Shown here one piece after another: positions 1 through 11,900 of a stretch of DNA of 64,000 nt (positions are counted from its first letter, which is position 1; each line of letters begins with the position of its first letter). A program made the translations under genes and the position numbers. The notes below the pieces were generated by a model, which ran no database searches, was not told where the DNA came from, and worked only from the letters and a program-made list of their open reading frames with translations. Source of the stretch: Linanthus parryae (Eukaryota; Streptophyta; Magnoliopsida; Ericales; Polemoniaceae); contig JALGPY010000001.1 of the NCBI GenBank assembly GCA_023055425.1, positions 116,107,057 through 116,171,056 of the forward strand. The letters are read 5' to 3'.

Positions 1-3000
1 ACCTTCACTTCCGCAGGTACCACGGCCTCAGCTCCATATCATAGAAGGAATGGTGAGACCCCTGTGGGTGTCCTTGGAGAAGTCCGATAAGCCCACAGGG
101 CTATGCTTAAAGAATCAGCCCACTTCTTGTGGTCATCTGCGACCATCTTGCTCAAAATTCTCAATAGCGTCTTGTTGGTTGCTTATGCTTGCTCATTCCC
201 CTTCGGGTAGTACGGGGTGGAGCATATCTGCCTGATGTTGTATTCTGCTAGCTTCGCAGCCACCTGACGATTAACAAAAGGAGTGCCATTATCCGAAAGG
301 ATGGTGTAGGGAATTCCGAACCTGCATATGATGCTTTCTTCGATGAAATGGACCACAGCTAGCGCATTTGCCGTCTTCAGCGGTATCGCTTCTACACACT
401 TGGTAAACAACTCAGTCGCGGTAAGAATGAAGTGATTCCCGTGAGAGGTTGGTCGAATGGGACCAATAAAATCCAGAGCCCATGTGTGAAACGACCATGG
501 CGTTCCCAATGCATGTAGATCTACAGCAGGAGCGTGCACTAAATTACCCTTAAATTGACACTCCTGGCAGCGTCGTACTTTGGTGCGGCGATCGGCCTCC
601 ATAGTGGGCCAGAAATATCCAATTGAGAGGAGTTGTCTACATAATTTCGCACCTCCCTTATGTTCCACCTGGTGAGAAAGGTCACTCACTTCTTGTGCTT
701 CCCTGCTGTCTAGACATCGCAACAAGTTACCTTCATGGCCCCTTCGCCAAAGCAGATTTTCTTGCACCACATATCGGGCTGCTTTCCTTCTTAGCTTCTC
801 AGCTTCTTTTCTCGACTCAGGTACAGTACCCTGGGTGAGCAAATCAAAGAGTGGTTTCCTCCAGTCCGCATCATCGTCAGTCAGAGCAATGAGTAAAGAG
901 TCCTTGATCAGTGTGCAACTCTCGCACTTCCCTTGTATTAGTGCTGCGTCCGTTGACATGTCTGGCCGATGAATGCCATATCTCTGAGCTTTCCGATAGA
1001 TTGACACCTCACTTTCCCCGCAAGCATGTTGGTGAATCTTTTCTAACAGCAGCTGTCCTTCTTGCTTGGAGACGCATCGCATAAGTATTTCGCCAGGGCC
1101 CTTGTAATAAAGGGTGTTATCATGTATGCAATACCCCTTTGTGGATGCCCAGTTCTCGCTGCTCGTGCCTTCTGCGATGGCCCGTAAGATTGACTTTCTC
1201 CAGTCCGCATCGTCCATACATTCATCGTCGCACGCGTGTTCTCTTAACGCCGAGGATGTTCGCACTTCAATCGAGATTCTTGCAGGACATTTGTCCGTGG
1301 TAACCTTGGATCCCAAGGTAGCCAAAGCGTCAGCATGCCTGTTATCCGCTCGGGGCTTGTGCTCGTACCTAACGTCGCAGAATTGTTGCACCAGTTTTTG
1401 TACCAAGTTCCGGTAGGACAGTAGAATCTATCTCCTTCAAACCGTACTCGCCCGAGGCTTGCTTGACGATTAGCTTGGAGTCCCCCATAACCGTCAGATT
1501 GATTACTTCCAAGGCCTTTGCCGCTCGAAGTCCTGCAATGAGGGCTTCATATTCTGCTTCGGTGTTGGTGACTGCGAAGTCAAGCTTTGCGGACATCTGT
1601 ATGACTTCCCCATCTGGTTTGGTCAAGACTATCCCAATGCCTCCACCTTTCCTTGTTGACGAGCCGTCAAAATGGAGCGTCCAATAGGGCAAATCAACTG
1701 CATAGACTTCAGGTCCCTCCAATTCTTCTTCAATCACAGGCTCATGACTGTTATCGGGAAATTGTGCCAGCAAATCCACCACCGCCTGCGACTTGATCGC
1801 CCGCGGTCGCACGCATGTGATGTCATATTGGGAGATGGTCATATACCATTTTGCCAATCTTCCCCCAGGAGTGGTGTGAGTAAGAAGATATCGTATGGGA
1901 TCACTCTTTGTGACCACCACCACTTTGTGCGAAGCAAAGTAGTGTCTCAGCTTCTCTATTACGAAGAATAAAGCAAGACAATGACGCTCGATGTCCGTGT
2001 ACCTTGATTCTGCGGGTTGTACAATGCGAGAGATGTAGTAGATGGGCCTTTCTTGGCCCTCATACTCCAGAGCCAAAAGAGCTCCTATAGACCTCCTTGT
2101 TGACGTCAGATACATCAAAAGTGGTGATCCTAGCTGAGGTGCGATCATTAATTTTGAAGATGTCAGCAACTCCTTTAGTTTCCCGAACGCAGCTTCGTAC
2201 TCCGGAGTCCAGCTGTATACAGCGTCTTTCTTGAGAAGATCACTGAAACATAAGGTAATTTCGGCAATCGCTGGGATGAATCTTCGCAGATATGATAGCT
2301 TTCCCAAAAACATTTTCAAGGCACTCTGGTTATGTGGCGGAGTCATGCTGGTAATGGCTGATACTTTCGCAGGGTCAGGCTCGATCCCTTGGCGATTCAC
2401 CACGCATCCCAAGAACTTTCCTGATGTTACCCCGAATGCGCACTTCATGGGGTTCATCTTCAATTGAAAGCGTCTGCATCTGTTGAACACTTTCCGCAAA
2501 TCCGCCAGATGGTCCGCCTCCTCCCTGGATTTAACAACCAGGTCATCCACGTAGAATTCCACTTCCTTGTGCATCATGTCGTGGAACAGGGCCATCATGG
2601 CCCGCTGGTAAGTTGCACCTGCGTTTTTAAGACCGAAAGGCATCACCGTATTGTTGAATACTCCCACTGGGGTGATGAATGCGGTTTTCCGTGCATCTTC
2701 AGGGTCCATCTTGATCTGATTGTACCCGCTGAAGCCGTCCATGAAACTGAACATGCGATGACCCGCTGTCGAATCGATAAGTAGATCAATGTTGGGGAGC
2801 GGAAAATCGTCCTTGGGGCAGAAACGATTGAGATCCCAGAAATCCACGCAAATGCGAAGCTGTCCATTCTTCTTTACCACTGGCACAATGTTGGCCAGCC
2901 ATGTGGGATGGTGATTTGGCTCTATGAATTTGGCATCCAGGAGTTTGACAATCTCCTGTTTAATCTTCACGTTGAGCTCCGAACTGAAGCTTCTTGTGCT

Positions 3001-3366
3001 CTGCTTTACCGGCTTGGACCCCGGAATCACGTCCAACCGATGCATGGTGATGCTCGTGTCCAGACCAGGCATCTCATCATATTCCCATGCAAACACGTCC
3101 TTGTACTCGGTCAAGAGCTGTAGCAATCTTTCCTCCTCTTTGCTTGTGAGGTCCGCACTTAGAAAGACCGGCCTCCTCTTTTCTTCGTTCGGGCTTAGGA
3201 ATACCTCCTTTAGCTCTTGCTTTTGCGGTCTGGGTTTGTCTTCCATGCATTCGGGTGCTTCTTTGAGTTTCTCTTCTAGAGTGCTCGGCATTGGTCTTTC
3301 TGTTTCTGCAACCTGCTCGATTTGGTTGATTTTCTCAGGGATATCCCCATGCCCGCGTGGGGACAC
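1..3366 (-). pseudogene. pol: Tat-type pol (RT, RNase H, second RNase H, integrase), left copy
   Basis: The polyprotein starts 12 bases after the gag-protease stop, in the same frame. RT shows the catalytic YVDD at the centre of the VEFYVDDLVVKS segment. A Ty3-type RNase H follows, containing IERHCLALFFVIEKLRHY. A second RNase H-like domain begins near HFDGSSTRKGGGIGIVL and includes GDSKLIVKQ. Integrase has a complete zinc finger (two His, then CQEC) and the first two catalytic Asp in ALDFIG and SDNGTPF. One extra base near 1415-1430, compared with the right copy, shifts the frame. A TAA at 183-185 replaces the GAA codon for the catalytic Glu. Integrase continues to base 1 and beyond the window. 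Confidence 0.93.
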
Positions 3367-3378
3367 CCCCGCGCACCT

Positions 3379-5991
3379 TCATATGCGATAGCATTTCTTC
3401 CCGTTGGCGTAGAAACTCTCTATCTCCTTGCCTTCAGGGTCATACTTTGCTATTATCTTCAGAGTGTACACGTCCTTTCGCTGGTAGGCAATCCGCGGCG
3501 CTTCTTCTCGCGTGGGCGGCTTTTCCTTGACATCCTCCCTTGTCACCATCACTCCTGCAGGTGACTGATATTTGATATCTTCCCATAGGGGTAAAGGAGT
3601 GGGGTTGAATGGTCCCGGTGTTTGCTCATCCGCCATCTCGGTGAACCACACCGCCTCACTGAGATGCGCTTCATCCATGTTGAATGGATTCGTCGAAGCT
3701 GGTATCTCGACTATTCTGTCATTCCAAATAGCTTTCATCACTTGGTGAGCTGTTGAAGGGACAGCATCGAAGCGATGAATCCAGGCTCGACCTATGATCA
3801 TGTGATACGTAGTGTTCACATCTATGACATAGAACTTCGCTGAGCACTTGATTTTGTCGATCTGGATACCCAGGCGGATCCATCCTATCGTCATTCTGGA
3901 GTCGCTCCCGAATCCCATCAACGGGGATGGACGCTTGACAATCTCGTACTTTGGGATTCCTGCTAGCTTCAATGTATGGAGAGAAACAACGTTAACTACT
4001 GCTCCTCCGTCGACGAACGCTCTTTTGAACTCAACGCCATCGTTGATGGCCGTCACATACAGAGGCCTCTGGTGGCTCGCTTCTGTCTTCTTGTCGCTGG
4101 CGGAAAAGGTTATGATCTTTTCTGTAGAGCGAGACGCCCTAATGACTTTCCCATTGGAGACTACGAGATCCTCCTCATAATCTTCTGCTATCCTCAAGAT
4201 CGCTTTTGTCATCTCCGTCCGGCATTTTTCTGAGAAGTTCATCTCGTCGAAGAACCTGCTGAAGCCGTGCGACCCCTTCATCCGGTCGGCACGCTCGTCC
4301 TCCGTGTCTATGCTGTAGTCTTCATCATCATGGATTTCGGCAATGATGGGTAGACCATCCTCTGCGACCTCTTCAAGATCCACAATCGAGATCATAGCGA
4401 CCTCTTTGCCTTTCAAATCTTGCTCCGCATGGGCAGGAAGTGGATTGTTGCGCACATCCTGCCTTTGGTCGCTAACGATCAATTTGCCATTCTTCATCTT
4501 TTGGCTGAACACAATTATGAGCTTCTTGCAGTCCGCCGTGGGGTGCATGACCTTATCGTGGTATTCGCACCACTTCGGGTCCCTCACCATCTCCTTGGAG
4601 GGTGCCCTCTCGAGTGGCGGTAGGACACCGTCCTTGCGCCATTGCCTGCAGAGGTCGCTTTCTTCTTCCACCGAACATGGCAGAGGTGGTGCATCAAAGT
4701 TCACAATCTTTGCCTGCTTTTGGGGTGAGACCGTATTTATTTCAGCTTCGCGTCCCCTCTTGTAGCTGAATCACCCGATTTTGAAAGTAGTACCGCCCGA
4801 GGATCGCTCAGGAGCGTTTCTCTTTTTCTGCCTCTCCACTATAGGCTCGATGTTCTTCGTGCATTCGATTAGTTTTGAAAACGTAGGCGTTTGAAGGTTA
4901 ATAAGCATACCTTTGTACTCATCTCGCATGCACTGCAGGCATATCTCTACGAGTCTACTTTCAAGCATCACATCATTGCATTCCAAGGACTTGGCCCTGA
5001 ACTTCTTGATGAAGGTTAGTCCGTCTTCCTCGCGCTTCTGATACATCCGCGAGAGGTGAATCATCGTCACCTTTTCCTCCATCTGGAAGAATTTGGTGTA
5101 GAACTTTTGGACCATATCGTCCCAAGTCTTCACGGACCCGGCTTCCAACGTCCTGTACCACTTGTAAGCCACGTTCCCCAAGGATTTCGGGAACTCACGC
5201 ATCAGCAGTTTGGGATCGGCTCCATATGGCCCCATCACATCAATAAAACGCATGACGTGTTCATGAGCGTTCCCATTGACGTCTTCGAACTTGTCCCATT
5301 TAGGAGCCTTGTACGCAACAGGGTTAGGCATGAGATAGATCTCTCGTGGGATAGGCGGATCGTTGTCTAGCTTCGGGATGATGGTATCCGCAAATGATTG
5401 GTGAGCCAGAATGGTGTCTATGCGCCGTTGCAGGGATGTCATACACTCTGGAGTGTTTCCCTCGATAGCAGGAGGAGGGGTCGCTGTAGGCGGAGGCGAT
5501 ACATATGCTGCAGGAGGACTAGGGACATATTGTGCGTTCACATTACCCCAGATTTCCGTCGGAGGAGGCAAGGGATACTGCGAGGCCGAATTAGGTACCA
5601 AAGCCGGAGGCTGAGGAGTATGAGCGGTGAGAGGCAACATTTGAGCTGTTGACCCTTGAATTGAGGGTAGCTGCGTAGTCGCCCGTGGAGTTTGCAAATT
5701 AGGGTTGGGTGGTGTGGTTGACACTCCTAGCCCCTGAGTGGTAGAGGCTCCTCCTCCCTGAGAGACGGCGATGGCTGGTGCAGGGTTTGGAGCATGAGTC
5801 CCCAAGAAAGCCATGATCCGTTCTAGCTGCGCAGATTGAGCTTTGAGAGCCTTCCCCTGACTCTGGATGGTGGCGTCCAAGGCCTCTAGCGTCGGAGCTT
5901 CACCGGTGGTCGTAGGAGTACGGCGGATCTCCTCTCCCGAGGCGGCTTCGGTGGAAGGCGATCTGTTAGTGATATTATCCTCCTGAGACAT
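3379..5991 (-). pseudogene. gag-pro: Tat-type gag-protease, left copy
   Basis: The ORF probably starts at the ATG at 5991 (MSQEDN), which has a counterpart in the right copy; an in-frame ATG 24 bases upstream is possible. The N-terminus is Pro/Ala/Thr rich, followed by a retrotransposon gag domain around residues 200-390. A TGA at 4771-4773 interrupts it where the right copy has AGA. After the stop comes an acidic linker, then a retropepsin-like domain with VDGGA at the active-site position and IIGRAWI as the second conserved block. Most retropepsins have DTG or DSG, so DGG is atypical, and both copies share it. The ORF ends at a TGA just before pol. Confidence 0.9.
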
Positions 5992-6031
5992 GGTTGCTTG
6001 TAATGGTAAGTTCACGTCGGGTTCACCAAAA

Positions 6032-6101
6032 TGTGCACAAGAGAATCCGGCAGGGAGAACTCTGTGTACACCAAGAGTAGAGGATCAGAAATGGCACAGG
6101 A
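6032..6101 (-). repeat. 5' LTR remnant of the left Tat copy
   Basis: About 70 bases match, in reverse complement, the last part of the 3' LTR at 20279-20348, ending at the same TGTGCACA terminus. The rest of the LTR is missing because the sequence passes directly into the junction patchwork. It carries a private variant (ACACCAAGAGTAGAG) where the 3' LTR has a slightly different, one-base-longer version. Confidence 0.82.
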
Positions 6102-6170
6102 TCAATGTTGCCTCTCACCGCTCATACTCCTCAGCCTCCGGCAGGGAGAACTCTGTGTACACCAAGAGTA
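6102..6170. other. Patchwork junction between the two Tat copies
   Basis: Bases 6103-6141 copy gag sequence in plus orientation and match the left copy's variant (CTCTCACC, left 5603-5640 inverted) rather than the right copy's CTCTTACC. Bases 6142-6170 directly repeat 6051-6079, the left LTR remnant, including its private variant. The two pieces meet at a shared TCCGG. The plus-strand LTR remnant then begins at about 6169. Confidence 0.75.
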
Positions 6171-6280
6171 CTACTGCCTTACTCTCTCCCTACACACAAC
6201 CCAACTCTTCCTGTGCCATTTCCGATCCTCTACTTACGGTGTACACAGAGTTCTCCCTGCCGGATTCTCTTGTGCACATT
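6169..6280 (+). repeat. 5' LTR remnant of the right Tat copy
   Basis: Matches the last ~110 bases of the 628-base 3' LTR (20238-20348) and ends in the same TGTGCACA. The upstream ~515 bases, including the expected promoter, are absent, so this copy has lost its own 5' promoter. Confidence 0.85.
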
Positions 6281-6283
6281 TTG

Positions 6284-6300
6284 GTGAACCCGACGTGAAC
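6284..6300 (+). promoter_or_regulatory. Candidate primer-binding site of the right Tat copy
   Basis: TGGTGAACCCGACGTG starts four bases after the LTR end, where a primer-binding site belongs, and the left copy has the same sequence. Its complement ends in CCA as a tRNA would. I could not match it confidently to a particular plant tRNA. Confidence 0.5.
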
Positions 6301-6318
6301 TTACCATTACAAGCAACC

Positions 6319-8930
6319 ATGTCTCAGGAGGATGATATCAGTAACAGATCGCCTTCCACCGAAGCCGCCTCGGGAGAGGAGATCCGCCGTACTCCTACGA
6401 CCACCGGTGAAGCTCCGACGCTAGAGGCCTTGGACGCCACCATCCAGAGTCAGGGGAAGGCTCTCAAAGCTCAATCTGCGCAGCTAGAACGGATCATGGC
6501 TGTCTTGGGGACTCATGCTCCAAACCCTGCACCAGCCATCGCCGTCTCTCAGGGACGAGGAGCCTCTACCACTCAGGGGCTGGGAGTGTCAACCACACCA
6601 CCCAACCCTAATTTGCAAACTCCACCGGCGACTACGCAGCTACCCTCAATTCAAGGGTCAACAGCTCAAATGTTGCCTCTTACCGCTCATACTCCTCAGC
6701 CTCCGGCTTTGGTACCTAATCCGGCCTCGCAGTATCCCTTGCCTCCTCGGACGGAAATCTGGGGTAATGTGAACGCACAATATGTCCCTAGTCCTCCTGC
6801 GGCATATGTATCACCTCCGCCTACACCGACCCCTCCTCCTGCTATCGAGGGAAACACTCCAGAGTGTATGACGTCCCTGCAACGGCGCATAGACACCATT
6901 CGGGCTCACCAATCATTTGCGGATACCATCATCCCGAAGCTAGACAACGATCCGCCTATCCCACGAGAGATCTATCTCATGCCTAACCCTGTTGGGTACA
7001 AGGCTCCTAAGTGGGACAAGTTCGAAGACGTTAATGGAAATGCTCATGAACACGTCATGCGTTTTATTGATGTGATGGGGCCATATGGGGCCGATTCCAA
7101 ACTGCTGATCACGAGTTCCCGAAATCCTTGGGAAACGTAGCTTACAAGTGGTACAGGGCGTTGGAAGCCGGGTCCGTGAAGACTTGGGACGACATGGTCC
7201 AAAAGTTCTACACCAAGTTTTTCTAGATGGAGGAAAAGGTGACAATGATCCACCTCTCGCGGATGTATCATAAGCGCGAGGAGGACGGAATAAGTTTCAT
7301 CAAGAAGTTCAGGGCCAAGTCCTTGGAATGCAAAGATGTGATACTCGAAAGCAGACTCGTGGAGATATGCCTGCAGTGCATGCGAGACGAGTACAAAGGT
7401 ATGCTTATTAACATGCAAACGCATACGTTTTCGAAACTAATCGAATGCACGAAGAACATCGAGCCTATAGTGGAGAGGCAGAAAAAGAGAAGCGCTCCGG
7501 AGCGATCCTCGGGCGGTACTAATTTCAAAATCGGGAGATTCAGTTACAAGCGGGGACGCGAAGCTGAAGTCAATACGGTTTTACCCCAAAAGCAGGCGAA
7601 GATTGTGAAATTTGATGCACCACCTCTGCCATGTTCGGTGGAAGAAGCAAGCGACCTCTGCAGGCAATGGCGCAAGGACGGTGTCCTACCGCCGCTCGAG
7701 AGGGCACCCTCCAAGGAAATGGTGAGGGACCCGAAGTGGTGCGAATACCACGGCAAGGTCATGCATCCCACGGCGGACTGTAAGAAGCTCAGGATTATGT
7801 TCAGCCAAAAGATGAAGAATGGCGAACTGATCGTTAGCGCCCAAAGTCAGGATGTGCGCAACAATCCACTTCCTGCCCATGCGGAGCATGAATCGAAAGG
7901 CAAAGAGGTCGCTATGATCTCGATTGTGGATTTGGAAGAGGTCGCAGAGGATGGTCTACCCATTATTTCCGAAGTCCATGATGATGAATACTACAGCATA
8001 GACACGGAGGACGAGCGTGCCGACCGGATGAAGGGGTCGCACGGCTTCAACAGGTTCTTCGACGAGATGAACTTCTCAGAAAAATGCCGGACGGAGATGA
8101 CAAAAGCGATCTTAAGGATACCAGAAGACTACGAGGAGGACCTCGTAGTCTCCAATGGGAAATTCATTAGGGCATCTCGCTCTACAGAAAAGATCATAAG
8201 CTTTTCCACCAGCGACAAGAAGACAGATGCGAGCCACCAGAGGCCTCTGTATGTGACGGCCATCATCAATGGCGTCGAGTTCAAAAGAGCGTTCGTCGAC
8301 GGAGGAGCACCGGTTAACGTCGTTTCGCTCCACACATTGAAGCTAGCAGGGATCCCCGAGTACAAGATTGTCAAGCGTCCATCCCCGTTGATGGGATTCG
8401 GAAGCGACTCCAGAATGACGATGGGATGGATCCGCCTGGGTATCCAGATCGGCAAAATCAAGTGCTCAGCGAAGTTCTATGTCATAGATGCGAACACTAC
8501 GTATCATATGATCATAGGTCGAGCCTGGATTCATCACTTTGATGCTGTCCCCTCAACAGCTCACCAAGTGATGAAAGCTATTTGGAACGACAGAATAGTC
8601 GAGATACCGGCTTCGACGAATCCATTCAACATGGATGAAGCACATCTCAGCGAGGCGGTGTGGTTCACCGAGATGGCGGACGAGCAAACACCGGGACCAT
8701 TCAACCCCACTCCTTTACCCCTATGGGAAGATATCAAGGATCAGTCACCTGCGGGAGTGATGGTGACAAGGGAGGATGCCAAGGAAAAGCCACCCACGCG
8801 AGAAGAAGCGCCGCAGATTGCCTACCAGCGAAAGAACGTGTACACTCTGAAAAGAATAGCAAAGCATGACCCTGAAGGCAAGGAGATAGAGAGTTTCTAC
8901 GCCAATGGGAAGAAATGCTATCGCATATGA
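6319..8930 (+). pseudogene. gag-pro: Tat-type gag-protease, right copy
   Basis: Starts at ATG 6319 (MSQEDD). A Pro-rich N-terminus and gag domain run to about 7110, where a one-base deletion relative to the left copy breaks the frame. A TAG at 7224-7226 lies where the left copy has CAG. From 7227 the frame is open to 8930: the end of gag, a basic segment, an acidic linker and a retropepsin-like domain with VDGGA and IIGRAWI. The position that is TGA in the left copy is AGA here. The ORF ends in TGA (8928-8930), shared with the left copy, and the pol frame continues straight on. Confidence 0.9.
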
Positions 8931-8942
8931 AGGTGCGCGGGG

Positions 8943-11900
8943 GTGTCCTCACGCGGGCATGGGGATATCCCTGAGCAAATCAACCAGATCGAGCAGGTTG
9001 CGGAGACAGAAAGACCAATGCAGAGCACTCCAGAAGAGAAGCTCAAGGAAGAACCCGAATGCATGGAAGACAAACCTAGACCGCAAAAGCAAGAGCTGAA
9101 GAAGGTATTCCTAAGCCCGAACGACGAAAAGAAGAGGCCAGTCTTTCTAAGTGCGGAACTCACAAGCGAAGAGGAGGAAAGACTGCTACAGCTCCTGACC
9201 GAGTACAAGGACGTGTTCGCATGGGAGTATGATGAGATGCCCGGTCTGGACACAAGCATCACCATGCATCGGTTGGATGTAATTCCGGGGTCCAAGCCGG
9301 TAAAGCAGAGCACAAGAAGCTTTAGGCCAGAGCTCAATGTGAAGATTAAGCAGGAGATTGTCAAACTCCTGGACGCCAAGTTCATAGAGCCGAATCACCA
9401 TCCCACATGGTTGGCCAACATTGTGCCTGTGGTAAAGAAGAATGGACAGCTTCGCATCTGCGTGGATTTCCGGGATCTCAATCGTTTCTGCCCCAAGGAC
9501 GATTTTCCGCTTCCCAACATTGATCTGCTTATTGATTCGACAGCGGGTCATCGCATGTTCAGTTTCATGGACGGCTTCAGCGGGTACAATCAGATAAAGA
9601 TGGACCCTGAAGATGCACGAAAAACCGCATTCATCACCCCAGTGGGAGTATTCAACTATACGGTGATGCCTTTTGGTCTCAAAAATGCAGGTGCAACTTA
9701 CCAGCGGGCCATGATGGCCCTGTTCCGCGACATGATGCACAAGGAAGTGGAATTTTACGTGGATGACCTGGTGGTTAAATCCAAAGAGGAGGCAGATCAT
9801 CTGGCAGATTTGCGGAAAGTGTTCAACAGATGCAGATGCTTTCAATTGAAGATGAACCCCATGAAGTGCGCATTCGGAGTGACATCAGGGATGTTCTTGG
9901 GATGCGTAGTGCATCGCCAAGGAATCGAGCCTGACCCTGCAAAAGTATCAGCCATCAGCAGCATGACTCCGCCACATAACCAAAGTGCCTTGAAAACGTT
10001 CTTGGGAAAGCTATCATATCTGCGAAGATTCATCCCAGCGATTGCCGAAATCACCTGCTGTTTCAGTAACCTTCTCAAGAAGGATGCCGTGTACAGCTGG
10101 ACTCCGGAGCACGAAGCTGCGTTCGGCAAACTAAAGGAGCTGTTGACATCTTCAAAAATAATGATCGCGCCTCAGTTAGGATCACCACTTTTGATGTATC
10201 TGACATCAAGAAGGAATTCTATAGGAGCTCTTTTGGCGCAGGAGTACGAGGGCCAAGAAAGGCCCATTTACTACATCTCTCGCATTGTGCAGCCCGTAGA
10301 ATCAAGGTACACGGACATCGAACGTCATTGCCTTGCCCTATTCTTCGTAATAGAAAAGCTGAGACACTACTTTGCTTCGCACAAAGTGGTGGTGGTCACA
10401 AAGAGCGATCCCATACGATATCTGCTGACTCACACCACTCCTGGGGGAAGATTGGCAAAATGGTATATGACCATCTCCCAATATGATATCACATGCGTGC
10501 GACCGCGGGCGATCAAGTCGCAGGCGGTGGCGGATTTGCTGGCGCAGTTCCCCGACAACAGTCACGAGCCTGTGATTGAGGAAGAATTGGAGGGACCTGA
10601 AATCTATACAGTTGATTTTCCCTATTGGACGCTCCATTTTGACGGCTCGTCAACAACGAAATGTGGAGGCATTGGGATAGTCTTGACCAAACCAGATGGG
10701 GAGGTCATACAGATGTTCGCAAAGCTCGACTTCGCAGTCACCAATAACGAAGCAGAATATGAAGCCCTCATTGCGGGACTTCTCGCGGCGAAAGCTTTGG
10801 AGGTAAGTAATCTGACGGTTATGGGGGACTCCAAGCTAATTGTCAAACAAGCCTCGGGCGAGTACAGTGTGAAGGAGATAAATTTACTGTCCTACCGGAC
10901 CTTGGTACAAAGGCTGGTGCAACAGTTCTGCGACGTTAGGTACGAGCACAAGCCCCGAGCGGATAACAGGCATGCTGACGCTTTGGCTACCTTGGGATCC
11001 AAGGTTAGCACGGACAAATGTCCTGCAAGAATCTCGATTGAAGTGCGAACATCGTCGGCGTTAACAGAAGGCGCGTGCGACGATGAATGCATGGACGATG
11101 CAGATTGGAGAAAGTCAATCTTACGGGCCATCGCAGAAGGCACGAGCAGCGAGAACTGGGCATCCACAAAGGGGTGTTGCATACATGAAAACACCCTTTA
11201 TTACAAGGGCCCTGGTGGAATACTTATACGATGCGTCTCCGAGAAAGAGGGACAGCTGCTGTTAGAAAAGATTCACCAACATGCCTGCGGGGAAAGTGAG
11301 GTGTCAATCTATCGGAAGGCTCAGAGATATGGCATCCATTGGCCGGACATGTCAACGGCCGCAGCACTAATACAAGGAAAATGCTAGAGTTGCGCACTAA
11401 TTAAAGATTCTTTACTCATTGCTCTGACCGATGATGATGCGGATTGGAGGAAACCACTCTTTGATTTTCTCACCCAGGGTACTGTACCCGAATCAAGAAA
11501 AGAAGCTGAGAAACTAAGGAGGAAAGCATCCCGATATGTGGTGCAAGAAAATCTGCTTTGGCGAAGGGGCCATGAAGGTAACTTGCCGCGATGTCTAGAC
11601 AGCAAGGAAGCACAAGAAGTGATGGACCTTTCTCACCAGGGGGAACATCAGGGAGGTGCGAAATTATGCAGACAACTCCTCCTAATTTAAAGGTAATCTA
11701 GTGCACGCCCATGCTGTAGATCTACATGCATTGGGAACACCATGGACGTTTCACACATGGGCTCTGGATTTTATTGGTCCCATTCGACCAACCTCACATG
11801 GGAATCATTTCATTCTCACCGCGACTGAGTTGTTCACCAAGTGGGTAGAAGCGGTACCACTGAAGACGGCAAATGCGCTAGCTGTGGTCCATTTCATCCA

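Larger units (their letters stand above)
1..6101 (-). mobile_element. Ty3/gypsy Tat-type retrotransposon, left copy (truncated by window edge)
   Basis: Reading right to left: a 70-base LTR remnant, a gag start at 5991, protease, reverse transcriptase, a Ty3-type RNase H, a second RNase H and integrase, running off the window at base 1. Two RNase H domains in tandem and the absence of a visible chromodomain fit the Tat group of plant Ty3/gypsy elements. The same element follows in the opposite orientation from 6169. In one sampled 60-base RT stretch (left 2836-2895, right 9421-9480) the copies differ at three bases. The copy is defective: nonsense codons in gag and integrase and a frameshift in pol. 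Confidence 0.93.

Noticed and set aside
6284..6300. Assignment of the Tat primer site to a specific tRNA
   Set aside because: The sequence does not match the plant tRNA 3' ends I could recall well enough to name one.
6031..6318. Upstream extension of the right-copy gag ORF to 6031
   Set aside because: This part translates LTR remnants and junction patchwork. The conserved start in both copies is the MSQED methionine (6319 and 5991).
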